64,000 nt of DNA from Aestuariirhabdus haliotis (GCF_023509475.1 NZ_JAKSDZ010000003.1:205610-269609); one strand, 5' to 3'. Counted from the first letter of the stretch, positions 8,381 through 18,605 are shown. Notes: generated from the sequence alone by a model not told the origin. Program-made: numbers and translations.

Positions 8381-9088
8381 CTAGCGCTCCAACTGCTGCT
8401 TTATCAACTTAACTTGTTCGCAATGCTGTCCCGCTAACTTTTCCAAGGCAGGGATGCCACCAATACTGAAAGCGGCAACGGCACTCAGGAGAGATTCCAG
8501 TGCTGATGCACTGTTAAGATTAAAAGGGGCATAGGCGCCGCCGCTGATTCTTGCAATTTGCCTGAAGGCGGCCGAAGCAACGACATCATGGCCTTCATGA
8601 AAAACAAAAACCGGTGTCCCACAAATTTTGAGCTGACCGGCCAGGTCACACAATAGATCGACAGGCTCTTCAACACAGTCGCCGATAAACACGAGCCCTT
8701 GCACAGGCTGGTTTCTGGACTCATCCAAAGCGTGCTGTAAAACTCTGGCAATCTGGGTCTGCCCCCCGAGGCAACGCACCCCCTCCATCACCTCTAACAA
8801 GCCCTTGGAATCACTCATCCAGCGTGACCCCTTAAACTGATGATAGCCACGGTAATAACAGAGCTGCACATACAACTCCCCCAAAGCACGGGTGTTAGCA
8901 AACATCTGGGATTGAATATGGGAAGCCCGATCCCATGTTGGTTCGCGACTTGCGGTAGCGTCGAGGGCAAAGATCAAACGTCCCCGACAGGAGGAGGATA
9001 GCAGCGGTAAGGAATCAGACCGCTGTAAAAACCGCTCTATTTCCGTTGAGCTGGAATGCGGCTTCAATGCTTTTGACCGACCACCCAT
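8381..9088 (-). CDS. VWA-domain-like protein
   Basis: 235 residues, no signal peptide. A von Willebrand A-type fold is suggested by the metal-site-like motif DATAS near residue 44 (FALDATASREPTWD), a later GDCVEEP segment matching the second acidic position, and alternating hydrophobic strands. The first Ser of the canonical DxSxS is Thr here. Role unknown; VWA proteins usually mediate metal-dependent protein binding. It is the first gene of a tight three-gene set with the J-domain protein (two-base gap), so a chaperone-linked assembly role is a reasonable guess. Confidence 0.7.
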   Translation of the reverse strand: MGGRSKALKPHSSSTEIERFLQRSDSLPLLSSSCRGRLIFALDATASREPTWDRASHIQSQMFANTRALGELYVQLCYYRGYHQFKGSRWMSDSKGLLEVMEGVRCLGGQTQIARVLQHALDESRNQPVQGLVFIGDCVEEPVDLLCDLAGQLKICGTPVFVFHEGHDVVASAAFRQIARISGGAYAPFNLNSASALESLLSAVAAFSIGGIPALEKLAGQHCEQVKLIKQQLER

Positions 9089-9196
9089 ATCCCTGTTGCT
9101 TTCCCTCGGCTTCTTTAGGGTCCAGTATAAACCCAGAAAAGAGGAGGGAAAACGTCCTTGTAAAGATAGTCAGCCGGAGAGTACTCCCAAGAGGGA

Positions 9197-9634
9197 TCAA
9201 GCGACCTTTTGAGTCTCAGCTTCTTCGGCTTCGGCCTGGGATTGAAGCTGTTCCAGCTCAGATTTAGCCTTCTTTAGCTGGTCATTCAACTGCTTGTTTT
9301 TGCTCTTCTGAGCATTGAGATCAGCAGTCAAACCGCGATTTTGCTCTTGCTGGCGCTTATTTTGCTTTTTCAAACGCTCAGGGTTTAATGCGCGCAACAC
9401 CTTTACTTCATCTTCCAAAGTTTTCAAGCGCGTCTGGGCGTCACGTTTCTCGCTTTTGAGATTCTCTGTAGCGCGCTCGGCTTGCTGTTGGGCGGCTTCT
9501 AGCTGTGCTGTCAAATCGGCAACCAGGGCGTTATGCTTTTCTGTAATTTCGAGCAACGCCACAAGACGACTTTGCTCCATGGCTTCAAACTCTTCCTGCT
9601 TGACGAAACGCCCGCCCATGCTCAATTTGGACAT
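9197..9634 (-). CDS. Coiled-coil protein, function unknown
   Basis: 145 residues dominated by heptad-like repeats from about residue 25 to the end, very rich in Gln, Glu, Lys and Ala, with an acidic C-terminal tail. There is no signal peptide or membrane segment. A break with NPERLKKQNKRQQEQN lies in the middle. Real coding is supported by isolated position, an ATG start and composition; the family is not recognised. The gap to the next gene upstream (9719) is 85 bases. Confidence 0.65.
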   Translation of the reverse strand: MSKLSMGGRFVKQEEFEAMEQSRLVALLEITEKHNALVADLTAQLEAAQQQAERATENLKSEKRDAQTRLKTLEDEVKVLRALNPERLKKQNKRQQEQNRGLTADLNAQKSKNKQLNDQLKKAKSELEQLQSQAEAEEAETQKVA

Positions 9635-9718
9635 ATATTGATCTCCGCTGATAAAAAAGAGCGCGTATTATACGGAAATCATTCGGGTGATTGAACCATT
9701 ATCCGCTTCGCATTATAC

Positions 9719-10402
9719 CTACTGAAGAAATGCTATAACCCGCTTTGAGGAATCTTCGCAATAATTGGCCTGCAGCTGGTCAGCATATTCTTGCAACGAC
9801 AAACGCTCCCACCCCTCCCCCTGGACCTGAGTCAGGGTCATGGACAACAACTCTGGATCGGCTACGGCCAACATCTCGTCACCCAATTGGCATATACGTG
9901 CAAACAAATCTTCCCGGTATGCGGCCCCCGGAGCACATTCTTGCACTAGCTTTATGTGGCCTTGAATTAATAATCTGTTGCTGCGGGTAAGTATGTAATT
10001 ATCATTATTTTCAGAAAGATAGGACTGCTTTTTAATTAAGCCTTTAAGATGTGTTTTCCAATAATGGCAACTCGATCCCAGTGGTTTTGAGTGGGGATTC
10101 ATCACCACCGAGTCCACAGAATTATTTGCTGTAGCTACCGGTTGCCTGCTGGAAAAGCCAGAGGATGTTGTTATGTCATCCTGACCTGTAATCGGAGCGA
10201 CTGATTGAGGTTCAAGGAAGAGTGGCTCAGCGCTGGAAGATTTATCGGATACTGAAGGCCGGTTTGACAGAATGGGATTTGAAAGCTTCATATCGACCTC
10301 TTCATGCTTCAAGGATGAATCACGAGAGGATATCGATGAAACGCTGGCATAGAGGCCGATCAACAGCAAACCAGCGAAGGGTAGCAGTGGTGCGTTGCGC
10401 AT
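9719..10402 (-). CDS. Predicted exported or membrane-anchored protein, function unknown
   Basis: 227 residues. An N-terminal hydrophobic segment (residues 3-24, LLPFAGLLLIGLYASVSSIS) acts as a signal or anchor. It is followed by a Ser/Pro-rich low-complexity linker to about residue 105 and a small C-terminal domain with three Cys (CHYWKTHLKGLI, VQECAPG, ARICQLGDEM) and a fourth Cys near the end (NYCEDS). The even number of Cys after an export signal fits disulfides in the periplasm. I do not recognise the family. It stands alone between the coiled-coil gene and sdaA. Confidence 0.6.
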   Translation of the reverse strand: MRNAPLLPFAGLLLIGLYASVSSISSRDSSLKHEEVDMKLSNPILSNRPSVSDKSSSAEPLFLEPQSVAPITGQDDITTSSGFSSRQPVATANNSVDSVVMNPHSKPLGSSCHYWKTHLKGLIKKQSYLSENNDNYILTRSNRLLIQGHIKLVQECAPGAAYREDLFARICQLGDEMLAVADPELLSMTLTQVQGEGWERLSLQEYADQLQANYCEDSSKRVIAFLQ

Positions 10403-10441
10403 AACCCTGTAACAGTTGCGGCTTTATCAATCAGAATAGCA

Positions 10442-10456
10442 GGTTAAATATTAACC
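10442..10456. promoter_or_regulatory. Short palindrome upstream of the exported-protein gene
   Basis: GGTTAAATATTAACC, with perfect arms GGTTAA/TTAACC around ATA, 40 bases upstream of the start at 10402. Position and symmetry fit an operator. It has no T-rich tail, so it is not a terminator. Confidence 0.25.
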
Positions 10457-10549
10457 AGCCCACTGACGGCTCTACTCAACTGGATTTACCAGAGTAATGA
10501 CAACCTGCTATACGTTTAACCTGGGACGATAGCGGTACACAATAATGAT

Positions 10550-11926
10550 TCAGCACTCGACAACGTTGACCGCAAGCCCCCCTTGGGAGGTTTCCTTATA
10601 CTTGCTCTGCATATCAATTCCGGTCTGTCGCATGGTTTCGATGACAGAATCAAGAGCGACGCGGTGCTGCCCATCGCCACGGAGTGCCAGACGAGCAGCA
10701 TTAATAGCCTTGATGGCACCCATGGTATTGCGCTCGATACAGGGCACCTGCACCAACCCGCCTATGGGATCGCAAGTCATACCCAGATTATGCTCCATGC
10801 CAATTTCTGCGGCATTTTCGACCTGCTCACAACTTCCTCCCATTACTGCCGCTAACGCTCCGGCGGCCATGGAACAGGCCACTCCGATCTCTCCCTGACA
10901 GCCCACCTCGGCTGCCGAGATAGAGGCATTGTGCTTATAGAGCATACCAATGGCCGCAGCCGTTGCCAGGAAGTCGCGCATTCCTTGCTGGTTGGCGCCG
11001 TGCATAAACCGCATGTAATAGGCCAACACTGCCGGAATAACCCCTGCCGCACCGTTGGTCGGGGCGGTGACAACACGACCACCGGCGGCATTTTCTTCGT
11101 TGACCGCCAGCGCATACAGGCTTACCCAATCCATCGCCGTCAATGGGTCGCGTAACGCGGCCTCCGGTTTGGCTTTCAACTCTTCCGCCAGGCGATGAGC
11201 TCGCCGGCGAATGCCCAGACCTCCAGGTAGTGTTCCTTCGAGACTGCATCCCCGCTCGATACTGCTTTCCATAACTTCCCAGATACGATCGAGTAACTGG
11301 AAAACGGTTTGCTCATTACCCTGAATCGCCAACTCATTCCCCAGCATCAATTGGGAAATACTCAAGGAATGTTGCTGACAGGTATCCAATAGCTGTTTGG
11401 CGGTTGTGAAAGGATAAGGGACCTTGGAGCCCGATGCGTCCAGAGCAACGGCCTCAACCTTATCCTCCTCGACGATAAAACCACCACCAACCGAGAAATA
11501 TTCACGTCGGACCAATTGGTGCGAGCCAGCATAGGCGATGGCACAAAGACCATTGGGGTGCCGGGACAATACCTCGTCGTTATGAAAAAAAATCTCGCTA
11601 TCGGGATTGAAGTCGATGGCACAACTGGCCAGCGCCAAACGCCCAGTGCTCTGTACCTGCTCTACGATCGCTTGCGCTTCTTCCGGCAAAACCCGGTCAG
11701 GACGACATCCAGACAAGCCCAACACCACCGCCTTGTCGGTGCCATGCCCCTTCCCGGTTAAAGCTAGCGAACCATAGAGGTGGACTTCTACTCGATCCAG
11801 CTCATCTAGATGACCTTCGACACTCAAACACTTGAGAAAGCGGAACATAGCCCACATTGGACCCACCGTATGTGAGCTGGACGGGCCAATACCTATTTTG
11901 AACAGATCAAAAATACTCAGCTGCAT
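10550..11926 (-). CDS. sdaA: L-serine ammonia-lyase (L-serine dehydratase)
   Basis: 458-residue single-chain iron-sulfur serine dehydratase that deaminates L-serine to pyruvate and ammonia. The N-terminal signature [16 protein letters not shown] is at residues 10-25. The C-terminal half carries the Cys pattern for the oxygen-sensitive 4Fe-4S cluster ([12 protein letters not shown], near 385-396). Length matches E. coli SdaA (454). It is preceded by pepD on the same strand with a 48-base gap; together these could take seryl dipeptides to pyruvate. The start ATG gives the expected [12 protein letters not shown]. Confidence 0.97.
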   Translation of the reverse strand: MQLSIFDLFKIGIGPSSSHTVGPMWAMFRFLKCLSVEGHLDELDRVEVHLYGSLALTGKGHGTDKAVVLGLSGCRPDRVLPEEAQAIVEQVQSTGRLALASCAIDFNPDSEIFFHNDEVLSRHPNGLCAIAYAGSHQLVRREYFSVGGGFIVEEDKVEAVALDASGSKVPYPFTTAKQLLDTCQQHSLSISQLMLGNELAIQGNEQTVFQLLDRIWEVMESSIERGCSLEGTLPGGLGIRRRAHRLAEELKAKPEAALRDPLTAMDWVSLYALAVNEENAAGGRVVTAPTNGAAGVIPAVLAYYMRFMHGANQQGMRDFLATAAAIGMLYKHNASISAAEVGCQGEIGVACSMAAGALAAVMGGSCEQVENAAEIGMEHNLGMTCDPIGGLVQVPCIERNTMGAIKAINAARLALRGDGQHRVALDSVIETMRQTGIDMQSKYKETSQGGLAVNVVEC

Positions 11927-11974
11927 GATATCCGCCCGCGTCCTTGTTATGACGACATTAAATAGAGTGTAGCC

Positions 11975-13441
11975 CTAGTTGGAACGGGATTCAGGAACCT
12001 CTCTCAACGCTGCGCTGAGCAGCTGCCAAAAGCGATCTACCGTTTTAATCTCGACCTTTTCATCCGGTGAATGGGGGAAACGAATGGTAGGTCCAAAGGA
12101 GATCATATCCCAACGTGGATAGGTTCCTCCCAGCAAACCGCATTCGAGCCCGGCATGGATGACTTTAATTTCAGGGTCCTGATCAAACAGGCGCTGGTAG
12201 GTCTTGCGCATGACACCGAGAATGGGCGAATTCATATTCGGGGTCCAACCGGGAGAAGGCGCTTCGAAACGCGACTCGGCACCTGTCAAAGCGAAGGCAT
12301 CCCGGATAGTTTCCGCCAGTTCATCCATTGCACTATCAACCGCACTGCGAGCCATACACTCGACTTTGATGTTACCGTTAGCGATATGAACTACCGCTAG
12401 ATTGTTCGAGGTCTCAACCACTCCCGGAACGCTATCACTCATGCGCTGAACACCTATCGGGCAACAGGCCAAAAGCGCCAGCCAATCGCGCTGTGTGGCT
12501 TGAGGCATCACCAGGTTCAGCGGAGTTACTTCCTTGACCGAAATAGAAAGATCACCTTCCACGGCAGCCAATTCCGCTTGCACGATAGCCTTTACTTCCT
12601 CAGCAATTTCACGCAAACGTTCAGCGTTCGCTGCAGGCACGACAACATTAGCGAAAGCTTCCCGAGGAATGGCGTTGCGTAAGCTACCGCCCTTCAGGCT
12701 GCTGATGGACATACCAAGCTCACCGGTGCCGCGTTTGAGGAGTCGCGCCATAACGCGGTTGGCATTGCCGCGGCCGAGGTGGATATCACAGCCCGAATGC
12801 CCACCCTTCAAACCGCTGACAAAAATTTCAAAACTCTTGCTGTTTTCTTCCGGTTTCACCTCTTCGTACTGTGCCGTTGAAACAATGTCGACACAGCCGG
12901 CACAGCCAACAAAGAGCTCACCTTCATCTTCTGAATCCAGATTGAAGAGAATCTCACCATCCAAGGTATCAGCACCTAATCCCTCTGCCCCACTCATTGA
13001 GCTTTCTTCTTCAATGGTGAACAGCGCCTCAACAGGACCATGCTGAAGCTCATTGGACGCCAGTACCGCCATGATGGCTGCAACCCCAATGCCATTATCG
13101 GCACCTAAAGTCGTACCATCGGCTCGCACCCAATCCCCATCTATAAACGGACTGATAGGGTCCTTACTGAAATCGTGATTACTGTCATTGTTTTTCTGCG
13201 GCACCATATCCAGATGGCTCTGCAAAACCACGCCAGCGCGGTTTTCATACCCAGCCGTCGCAGGCTTTTTAACAATGAGATTCCCGGCCGAATCGACCAG
13301 ATATTGCAAACCTAGTGATTGAGCAAAATCTATGATCAGTTGGCGCACTGCAGCCTCTTCACCAGAAGGCCGAGGCACCCCACAGAGTTGCGAGAAATAA
13401 TTCCATAGCGGCTGCGGTTGTAAACTGTCGATAGCACTCAT
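11975..13441 (-). CDS. pepD: Aminoacyl-histidine dipeptidase (peptidase D, M20 family)
   Basis: 488-residue cytosolic zinc dipeptidase (carnosinase-like), close in length to E. coli PepD (485). M20 metal-site landmarks are visible: LQSHLDMVPQ near residue 80 (H-x-D), DGTTLGADNGIGVA near 115 (bridging Asp), FTIEEESSMSGA near 145 (catalytic Glu pair) and NLDSEDEGE near 170. The C-terminal HAGLECGLLGG supplies the last ligand region. It is upstream of sdaA on the same strand. Confidence 0.96.
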   Translation of the reverse strand: MSAIDSLQPQPLWNYFSQLCGVPRPSGEEAAVRQLIIDFAQSLGLQYLVDSAGNLIVKKPATAGYENRAGVVLQSHLDMVPQKNNDSNHDFSKDPISPFIDGDWVRADGTTLGADNGIGVAAIMAVLASNELQHGPVEALFTIEEESSMSGAEGLGADTLDGEILFNLDSEDEGELFVGCAGCVDIVSTAQYEEVKPEENSKSFEIFVSGLKGGHSGCDIHLGRGNANRVMARLLKRGTGELGMSISSLKGGSLRNAIPREAFANVVVPAANAERLREIAEEVKAIVQAELAAVEGDLSISVKEVTPLNLVMPQATQRDWLALLACCPIGVQRMSDSVPGVVETSNNLAVVHIANGNIKVECMARSAVDSAMDELAETIRDAFALTGAESRFEAPSPGWTPNMNSPILGVMRKTYQRLFDQDPEIKVIHAGLECGLLGGTYPRWDMISFGPTIRFPHSPDEKVEIKTVDRFWQLLSAALREVPESRSN

Positions 13442-13818
13442 ACTCAGTTCCTGTAATCATTAAAATAGGAATCATTGACCCAATCGGGCATGACTTGATT
13501 GAGTTATAGCACTGAAACCCAGGCAGCGAACTAAGTAAAGATACCTAATCCCCCTCATGGTTATGGCCCCTTGCCAGCGAAACCCAGCGCTACTTGCCGA
13601 TCAGAAGACAACCCCCTACCGTCAAGCAAATACCGTTAAAGTGATCAATCGAATGCAAGCTATGCATTAATCATCTAACAGAAACCGCCCCCCTTCCCTA
13701 TAATCGATTAAGGCACTTTTTGGTCAAAATATTGGGCTAAACAAGGAATGCTAGCCACAGTTTTAAGAGTGCCATCTAAGCCATTGATTTTAGCTTTGGC
13801 AACTGCAGGAGAGAAAGG
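13442..13818. other. Intergenic region between pepD and orf146
   Basis: 377 bases without a gene, holding divergent promoters for pepD (leftward) and the 146-residue protein (rightward). On the plus strand a TATAAT at 13699-13704 has a CTAACA 18 bases upstream, which would leave a leader of about 108 bases. A perfect inverted repeat AATGCA-AGCTA-TGCATT lies at 13652-13668, just upstream of that promoter. Nothing else is recognised. Confidence 0.4.
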
Positions 13819-14259
13819 ATGCTGTTAGTTCGATCCCACGACTGGAATAACCAGTTAGCCTGTTATGGGGTGACAATTTTTCATTGTTCCCAGGGCAAAA
13901 CCATTGTACTCACCGAGCTGGATGATAACCCGGGAATGTCAATCACCCAGGCTGCCGAGCGGTATTTACAACACCTCCAGGAAAAAGGCCTGTGGCATTT
14001 TGACGAACTCGATAGCATCTGTTTTGTCGAACACCTACCGGCAATGCGCTACACCAGAGAACACTTTCAGCAAATCGTGCCTCTACTGGACCGCAGTAAT
14101 CGCGTATTCGCCATTAAATGGCACCCTCTTGATGAAACCGCATTGAGAATTGTCTCAGTCACCTTGCAAGGACATATTCCAATCCCCTTGCGTGACGCCA
14201 AAGCCGACACTCAGGTTGACAGCTCGCCACAATCAGAAACGCCCATCGTTGCGGCTTAA
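13819..14259 (+). CDS. Hypothetical protein, 146 residues
   Basis: Soluble protein without signal peptide or membrane segments. The ATG is preceded by AGGAG/AAAGG, a strong ribosome site, and the gene is followed by a perfect intrinsic terminator, so it is a real, monocistronic gene. Residues 1-125 look globular (mixed beta strands at the start, then a helical segment with YTREHFQQIVPLLDRSN). The last 20 are a Ser/Gln/Pro-rich tail. I do not recognise the family. Confidence 0.75.
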   Translation: MLLVRSHDWNNQLACYGVTIFHCSQGKTIVLTELDDNPGMSITQAAERYLQHLQEKGLWHFDELDSICFVEHLPAMRYTREHFQQIVPLLDRSNRVFAIKWHPLDETALRIVSVTLQGHIPIPLRDAKADTQVDSSPQSETPIVAA

Positions 14260-14290
14260 TCATTGAACCATTAAAGTCTCAATAGACAAT

Positions 14291-14326
14291 AAAAAACGGG
14301 GAGGCTGGTTAGCCTCCCCGTTTTTT
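14291..14326. terminator. Bidirectional intrinsic terminator between orf146 and asnS
   Basis: Perfect 10-bp stem CGGGGAGGCT (14297-14306) / AGCCTCCCCG (14311-14320), a GGTT loop, six A before and six T after. It serves both converging genes. Confidence 0.93.
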
Positions 14327-14348
14327 ATTGTTACTCCAAGATCGATAG

Positions 14349-15749
14349 CTAAAAAGGTGCGTGCTTTGGAGTACGCGGAAAGGGTATGGCATCGCGAATA
14401 TTTTCCATACCCGTGATGTAGTTGATCAGACGCTCAAAGCCCAACCCGAAACCACCGTGAGGCACAGTCCCATAGCGACGCAGATCCCGGTACCAGGCAA
14501 GGTCTTCCAAGGCGATGCCCGCTTCCAGCATTCGACGATCGAGGACATCCAGACGCTCTTCTCGCTGACTACCGCCGATAATTTCGCCAATACCCGGTGC
14601 CAGTACATCCATCGCCGCCACCGTGCGGTCATCATCGTTAAGGCGCATATAGAAGGCTTTGATCTCTTTGGGGTAGTTCATCAACACTACCGGTCGACCG
14701 ACATGCTCTTCAGCCAGGAAGCGCTCGTGTTCAGACTGTAAATCAAGCCCCCATTTAACCGGGTATTCGAAGCCTTTACCGCAGTTTTCCAGAATTCGAA
14801 TCGCTTCCGAATAGTCCATACGTTCGAAGTCAGAATTCACCATATGCTCAAGGCGGGAAATTGCTTGCTTGTCGATGCGCTGCGCGAAAAATGCCATATC
14901 CTCTTGACGCTCATCCAACACAACCTTGAAAAGATGCTTGAGCAGATTCTCAGCAAGATCGGCACAATCATTCAGGTCGGCAAAGGCAATTTCGGGCTCA
15001 ACCATCCAGAACTCTGCCAGGTGGCGGCTGGTGTTGGAGTTTTCTGCCCTGAAGGTCGGTCCGAAGGTGTACACCTTGGACATGGCGAGACAATAAGCCT
15101 CGACGTTCAGTTGCCCCGATACAGTGAGAAAGCTTTCTTTACCGAAAAAATCTTCTTTAAAATCGATATCGCCTTTGTCATCGCGAGGTATGTTCGTCAG
15201 ATCCAGTGTGCTGACGCGAAATAATTCCCCCGCCCCTTCGCAGTCACTGGCAGTGATAAGTGGTGTATTGATCCACTGGAAGCCCTGCTCATAAAAAAAG
15301 TTGTGGATCGCGTTGGATACCGTCGTACGAACCCGCGTAATAGCGCCAAAGGCGTTGGTGCGGGGTCTAAGGTGAGCAACGGAGCGGAGGTATTCAAAGG
15401 TGTGGCGTTTCTTAGCAACCGGATAGGTTTCCGGGTCATCAACCCAGCCAACAACTTCGACCGCACTGGCCTGTATTTCAAAACTCTGCCCCTGACCCTG
15501 GGACTCAACCAGTTCGCCTTCAACAATCACCGAACAACCGGCACTGAGGTGTAAGATCTCAGATTCGTAATTAGCCAGGCTTGACGGAACAACCGCTTGT
15601 AAAGAATCAAAACTGGAGCCGTCATTGATTGCTACAAAAGAGATTCCCGCTTTGGAATCCCGCCGGGAACGAACCCAACCCTTGATCTGTACCGCAGTGC
15701 CCACAGCAACCTCGCCCGCCAGCAGTGATTTCGTCGTGTAACTGTTCAT
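14349..15749 (-). CDS. asnS: Asparagine-tRNA ligase
   Basis: Class II aminoacyl-tRNA synthetase charging tRNA-Asn. N-terminal OB fold for the anticodon ([19 protein letters not shown]) is followed by the catalytic core with motif 2 ([21 protein letters not shown]) and motif 3 ([16 protein letters not shown]). The chosen ATG gives 466 residues, the same length as the E. coli enzyme. A GTG nine bases earlier (15758) is also in frame, and neither has a strong ribosome site. Stand-alone gene, convergent with orf146. Confidence 0.97.
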   Translation of the reverse strand: MNSYTTKSLLAGEVAVGTAVQIKGWVRSRRDSKAGISFVAINDGSSFDSLQAVVPSSLANYESEILHLSAGCSVIVEGELVESQGQGQSFEIQASAVEVVGWVDDPETYPVAKKRHTFEYLRSVAHLRPRTNAFGAITRVRTTVSNAIHNFFYEQGFQWINTPLITASDCEGAGELFRVSTLDLTNIPRDDKGDIDFKEDFFGKESFLTVSGQLNVEAYCLAMSKVYTFGPTFRAENSNTSRHLAEFWMVEPEIAFADLNDCADLAENLLKHLFKVVLDERQEDMAFFAQRIDKQAISRLEHMVNSDFERMDYSEAIRILENCGKGFEYPVKWGLDLQSEHERFLAEEHVGRPVVLMNYPKEIKAFYMRLNDDDRTVAAMDVLAPGIGEIIGGSQREERLDVLDRRMLEAGIALEDLAWYRDLRRYGTVPHGGFGLGFERLINYITGMENIRDAIPFPRTPKHAPF

Positions 15750-15960
15750 AATCTGCACACACTCAAATTGATGTCAGAGGAATGGACCCTGAAGATCCTT
15801 TAACTGGGCGAAGATTCTAGCATGCTTGCTAGCGCTGTCATCTGCTTTAAACAGATCGGTGTTCTGCCCGCTTGAACTATCATAAGCATTGCCTCAGTAT
15901 GTCGCGCCTGCTTCCTGTTGTTTCATACCGGTTACCCTCTTCGACACTCCTTGCACTATC

Positions 15961-17646
15961 ATGCCAACCTTCGACCCCAACTCGTTTCGCAAACAATTCC
16001 CATTGATCAAGCAAGGGGCCGAGCGCGATGGATTGATCTATTTCGACAACGCAGCCACAACCCAAAAGCCAGATTGTGTATTGCAAGCCGTGGAACGTTA
16101 CTACCGTGAAACCAATGCTAATGTGCACCGAGCAGCCCACCGGCTTAGCGACAACGCCACACGCTATTATGAAAATGCCAGGGATACCGCTCAACAGTTT
16201 TTAAATGCCCGTCATCGGGCCGAGATCATCTGGACCCGGGGCACTACCGAAGGCATCAATCTACTCGCCAATTGCCTGCCCTTGTTGCCCGGTGATGAGA
16301 TATTGATCAGTGCCCTGGAACACCACGCGAATATTGTACCCTGGCAGTTAGCCGCCCAACGTGGCGGCGCCTGCATCAAAGTCATACCCCTGAATTCGCA
16401 GGGTGATCTGGACCTGGAAGCTTATCAGCAACTCTTGAACTCACGGACTCGACTGGTGGCTGTTACACAGTGTTCAAACGCTATCGGCAGTCAGCCTGAC
16501 CTTCCCGCCATGATTGAACTTGCCCATAATGCTGGAGCTTTATTCCTGGTGGATGGTGCGCAGTCGATCGCTCACCATCGCATAGATCTGCAGCAAATGG
16601 GCTGCGATTTTTTCGTCTGCTCGGGACACAAAGCCTTCGCCCCAACGGGAATTGGCCTGCTCTTCGGCAAGCGCTCCATTATGGAAACCCTCCCTCCCTG
16701 GCAAGGTGGCGGTGAGATGATTGAGCATGTCAGCTTCGAGCGCAGCATTTATCAACCCCCGCCTTTACGCTTCGAAGCAGGTACCCCTAATATCAGCGGT
16801 GCCATTGGCTTTGCCGCAGCACTGGACATGTTAGGCCAGCTCGACCGCAAACAGCTTATAGCGCATGAACAGCAGCTGCTGAGCCACGCCAAAGAACGCT
16901 GTCTGGCGATACCCGGGGTCAGATTAGTTGTCAACCCTGAAATGCAAGGCCCGGTGCTATCGCTACAGGTGCCGACTATGGACCATAAGGATATCTCCGC
17001 TCAGCTTGATCAAGCAGGCATCGCAGTTCGAACGGGGCACCATTGCGCCATGCCTTTAATGCAGCTGCTTGGTCTAAAAGGTACCATCCGAATATCATTT
17101 TCGGCCTACAACCAGCTAGCGGAAGTAGACCGGTTTGCAGATAATCTCGAGCAGATACTGTCACAAGAGAGGGCCGCGTTAGCTGTCACAAGACCAACCA
17201 ATCACCAGCAATCCTTTGATCAATACGGTAAAAGTCTGTCGTTTGAGCAAGTAATCAAGCCGCTGTTAGCAACACCGCAGTGGCAACAACGTTATCGTAA
17301 AATCATGCAACTCGGGGACAACCTCCCCTCCCTACCGGATAACTTTCGTGGCCCTGAGAATCTGGTCAGTGGTTGTGAAAGCCCAGTATGGTTACACAGC
17401 CAAATCATTGATCAAGGCAAGGACGCTCGCCTGGAGCTAATGGCCGACAGCGAATCCCGCTTACTCAGAGGCTTACTCAGTTTACTGCTATGTCTGGCCA
17501 ACCATCGACCGATTAAGGAATTACAAACCTTTGACCCGATGCCAGACTTTGAGCCCCTGGGCCTCGAGCGTCATTTGAGCCCGTCGCGCAGTAATGGATT
17601 GCACCGAATCATTGAGCAGATTCGTCGGCGAGCAACTCATTACTAG
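15961..17646 (+). CDS. Cysteine desulfurase fused to a SufE-like sulfur acceptor (CsdA-CsdE fusion)
   Basis: 561 residues with two normally separate proteins in one chain. Residues 1-405 are a SufS/CsdA-type PLP cysteine desulfurase: FDNAATTQKP near 30, the PLP Lys in CSGHKAFAPTG near 225 and the catalytic Cys in RTGHHCAMP near 360. Residues about 425-561 are a SufE/CsdE domain with the acceptor Cys in VSGCESPVWL. In E. coli, csdA, csdE and csdL/tcdA are neighbours and act together; here the gene ends inside the tail of tcdA (38-base convergent overlap). I infer that it feeds ct6A formation rather than being the main Suf machine. The open frame reaches a TTG at 15889, but the ATG at 15961 gives the normal desulfurase N-terminus. 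Confidence 0.95.
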   Translation: MPTFDPNSFRKQFPLIKQGAERDGLIYFDNAATTQKPDCVLQAVERYYRETNANVHRAAHRLSDNATRYYENARDTAQQFLNARHRAEIIWTRGTTEGINLLANCLPLLPGDEILISALEHHANIVPWQLAAQRGGACIKVIPLNSQGDLDLEAYQQLLNSRTRLVAVTQCSNAIGSQPDLPAMIELAHNAGALFLVDGAQSIAHHRIDLQQMGCDFFVCSGHKAFAPTGIGLLFGKRSIMETLPPWQGGGEMIEHVSFERSIYQPPPLRFEAGTPNISGAIGFAAALDMLGQLDRKQLIAHEQQLLSHAKERCLAIPGVRLVVNPEMQGPVLSLQVPTMDHKDISAQLDQAGIAVRTGHHCAMPLMQLLGLKGTIRISFSAYNQLAEVDRFADNLEQILSQERAALAVTRPTNHQQSFDQYGKSLSFEQVIKPLLATPQWQQRYRKIMQLGDNLPSLPDNFRGPENLVSGCESPVWLHSQIIDQGKDARLELMADSESRLLRGLLSLLLCLANHRPIKELQTFDPMPDFEPLGLERHLSPSRSNGLHRIIEQIRRRATHY

Positions 17647-18439
17647 CACGACACCTTTTTAGCAGCCGATCAATACCCAGAGATGCAGCAGTAAAGCCAA
17701 AGCTGGCCGTCATCATAGTGGAAGCACCAAATCCCCCGCTGCAGTCAAGTTTCACCTCGCCGTTCTCAAGAGACCTGGTATGGCAGACGCTGCCATCGGG
17801 CTGGGGGTACATCAATTGCTGGGTTGAATAGACACAGGGAATACCGTAATTACGCTTGGTATTGCGGGTAAACCCATAGCGGCGACGCAACAACGCTCGG
17901 GTCTTGGCCGCGAGTGGATCGTTGTACGTTTTATTGATATCTGCAACATCAATCGCCAGGGGATTCGTTTGCCCTCCTGCGGCGCCGGTACAGACCAGAT
18001 TCAACTTATTGCGCCGACAATAGGCAATGATGGCCGCTTTGGCTGGCACGTTATCGATGGCATCAATAACCAGGTCAAAAGGCCCACTTAATAACGTCAT
18101 CACATTCTCGCTATCAACAAAATCCTCGATGGTCTTGATCCTGCATTCCGGGTTGATGAGCAGTAAGCGCTCCTTCATCGCAACCACTTTGGACTGCCCA
18201 ACGGTAGAGGTTAGTGCATGTATTTGTCGGTTGCTGTTGGTTACGCACACCTCATCAAGATCTATCAGAGTTATCGCCCCAAGCCCCGAGCGAACCAACG
18301 CTTCGGCCGCCCAGGAACCGACACCGCCAATCCCTATCACACAACCATGGGAGCGCTGTAGTGATTCTAACCCCTGAACACCATAAAGGCGTGCGATCCC
18401 ACCGAATCTCGCCATCACACTCTCAGAAAACATACTCAC
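17609..18439 (-). CDS. tcdA: tRNA threonylcarbamoyladenosine dehydratase (TcdA/CsdL)
   Basis: 276-residue E1-like (ThiF/MoeB fold) enzyme that cyclises t6A37 to ct6A in tRNAs reading ANN codons, using ATP. It has the nucleotide site GIGGVGSWAAEALVRSG near residue 36, DLDEVCVTNSNRQ near 60 and DAIDNVPAK near 125. Length matches E. coli TcdA (268). The last 38 bases overlap the end of the convergent desulfurase-SufE gene, reproducing the csdA-csdE-csdL neighbourhood in a different orientation. Confidence 0.96.
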   Translation of the reverse strand: MSMFSESVMARFGGIARLYGVQGLESLQRSHGCVIGIGGVGSWAAEALVRSGLGAITLIDLDEVCVTNSNRQIHALTSTVGQSKVVAMKERLLLINPECRIKTIEDFVDSENVMTLLSGPFDLVIDAIDNVPAKAAIIAYCRRNKLNLVCTGAAGGQTNPLAIDVADINKTYNDPLAAKTRALLRRRYGFTRNTKRNYGIPCVYSTQQLMYPQPDGSVCHTRSLENGEVKLDCSGGFGASTMMTASFGFTAASLGIDRLLKRCRASNELLADESAQ

Positions 18440-18605
18440 CCCTTACACCGCACCTACTGATCAAAAGCTGGGCCATTTTACTCGCTTGCCCGCCATGATT
18501 ACAGAGAGGCCAATCCGCTATCGGATGCCTGTAACGTCATTCCCCTCGACACGGTGATAACCGGCTATGATTAAACAAAATTGATGTTTAAGGATTACCC
18601 TCTCT

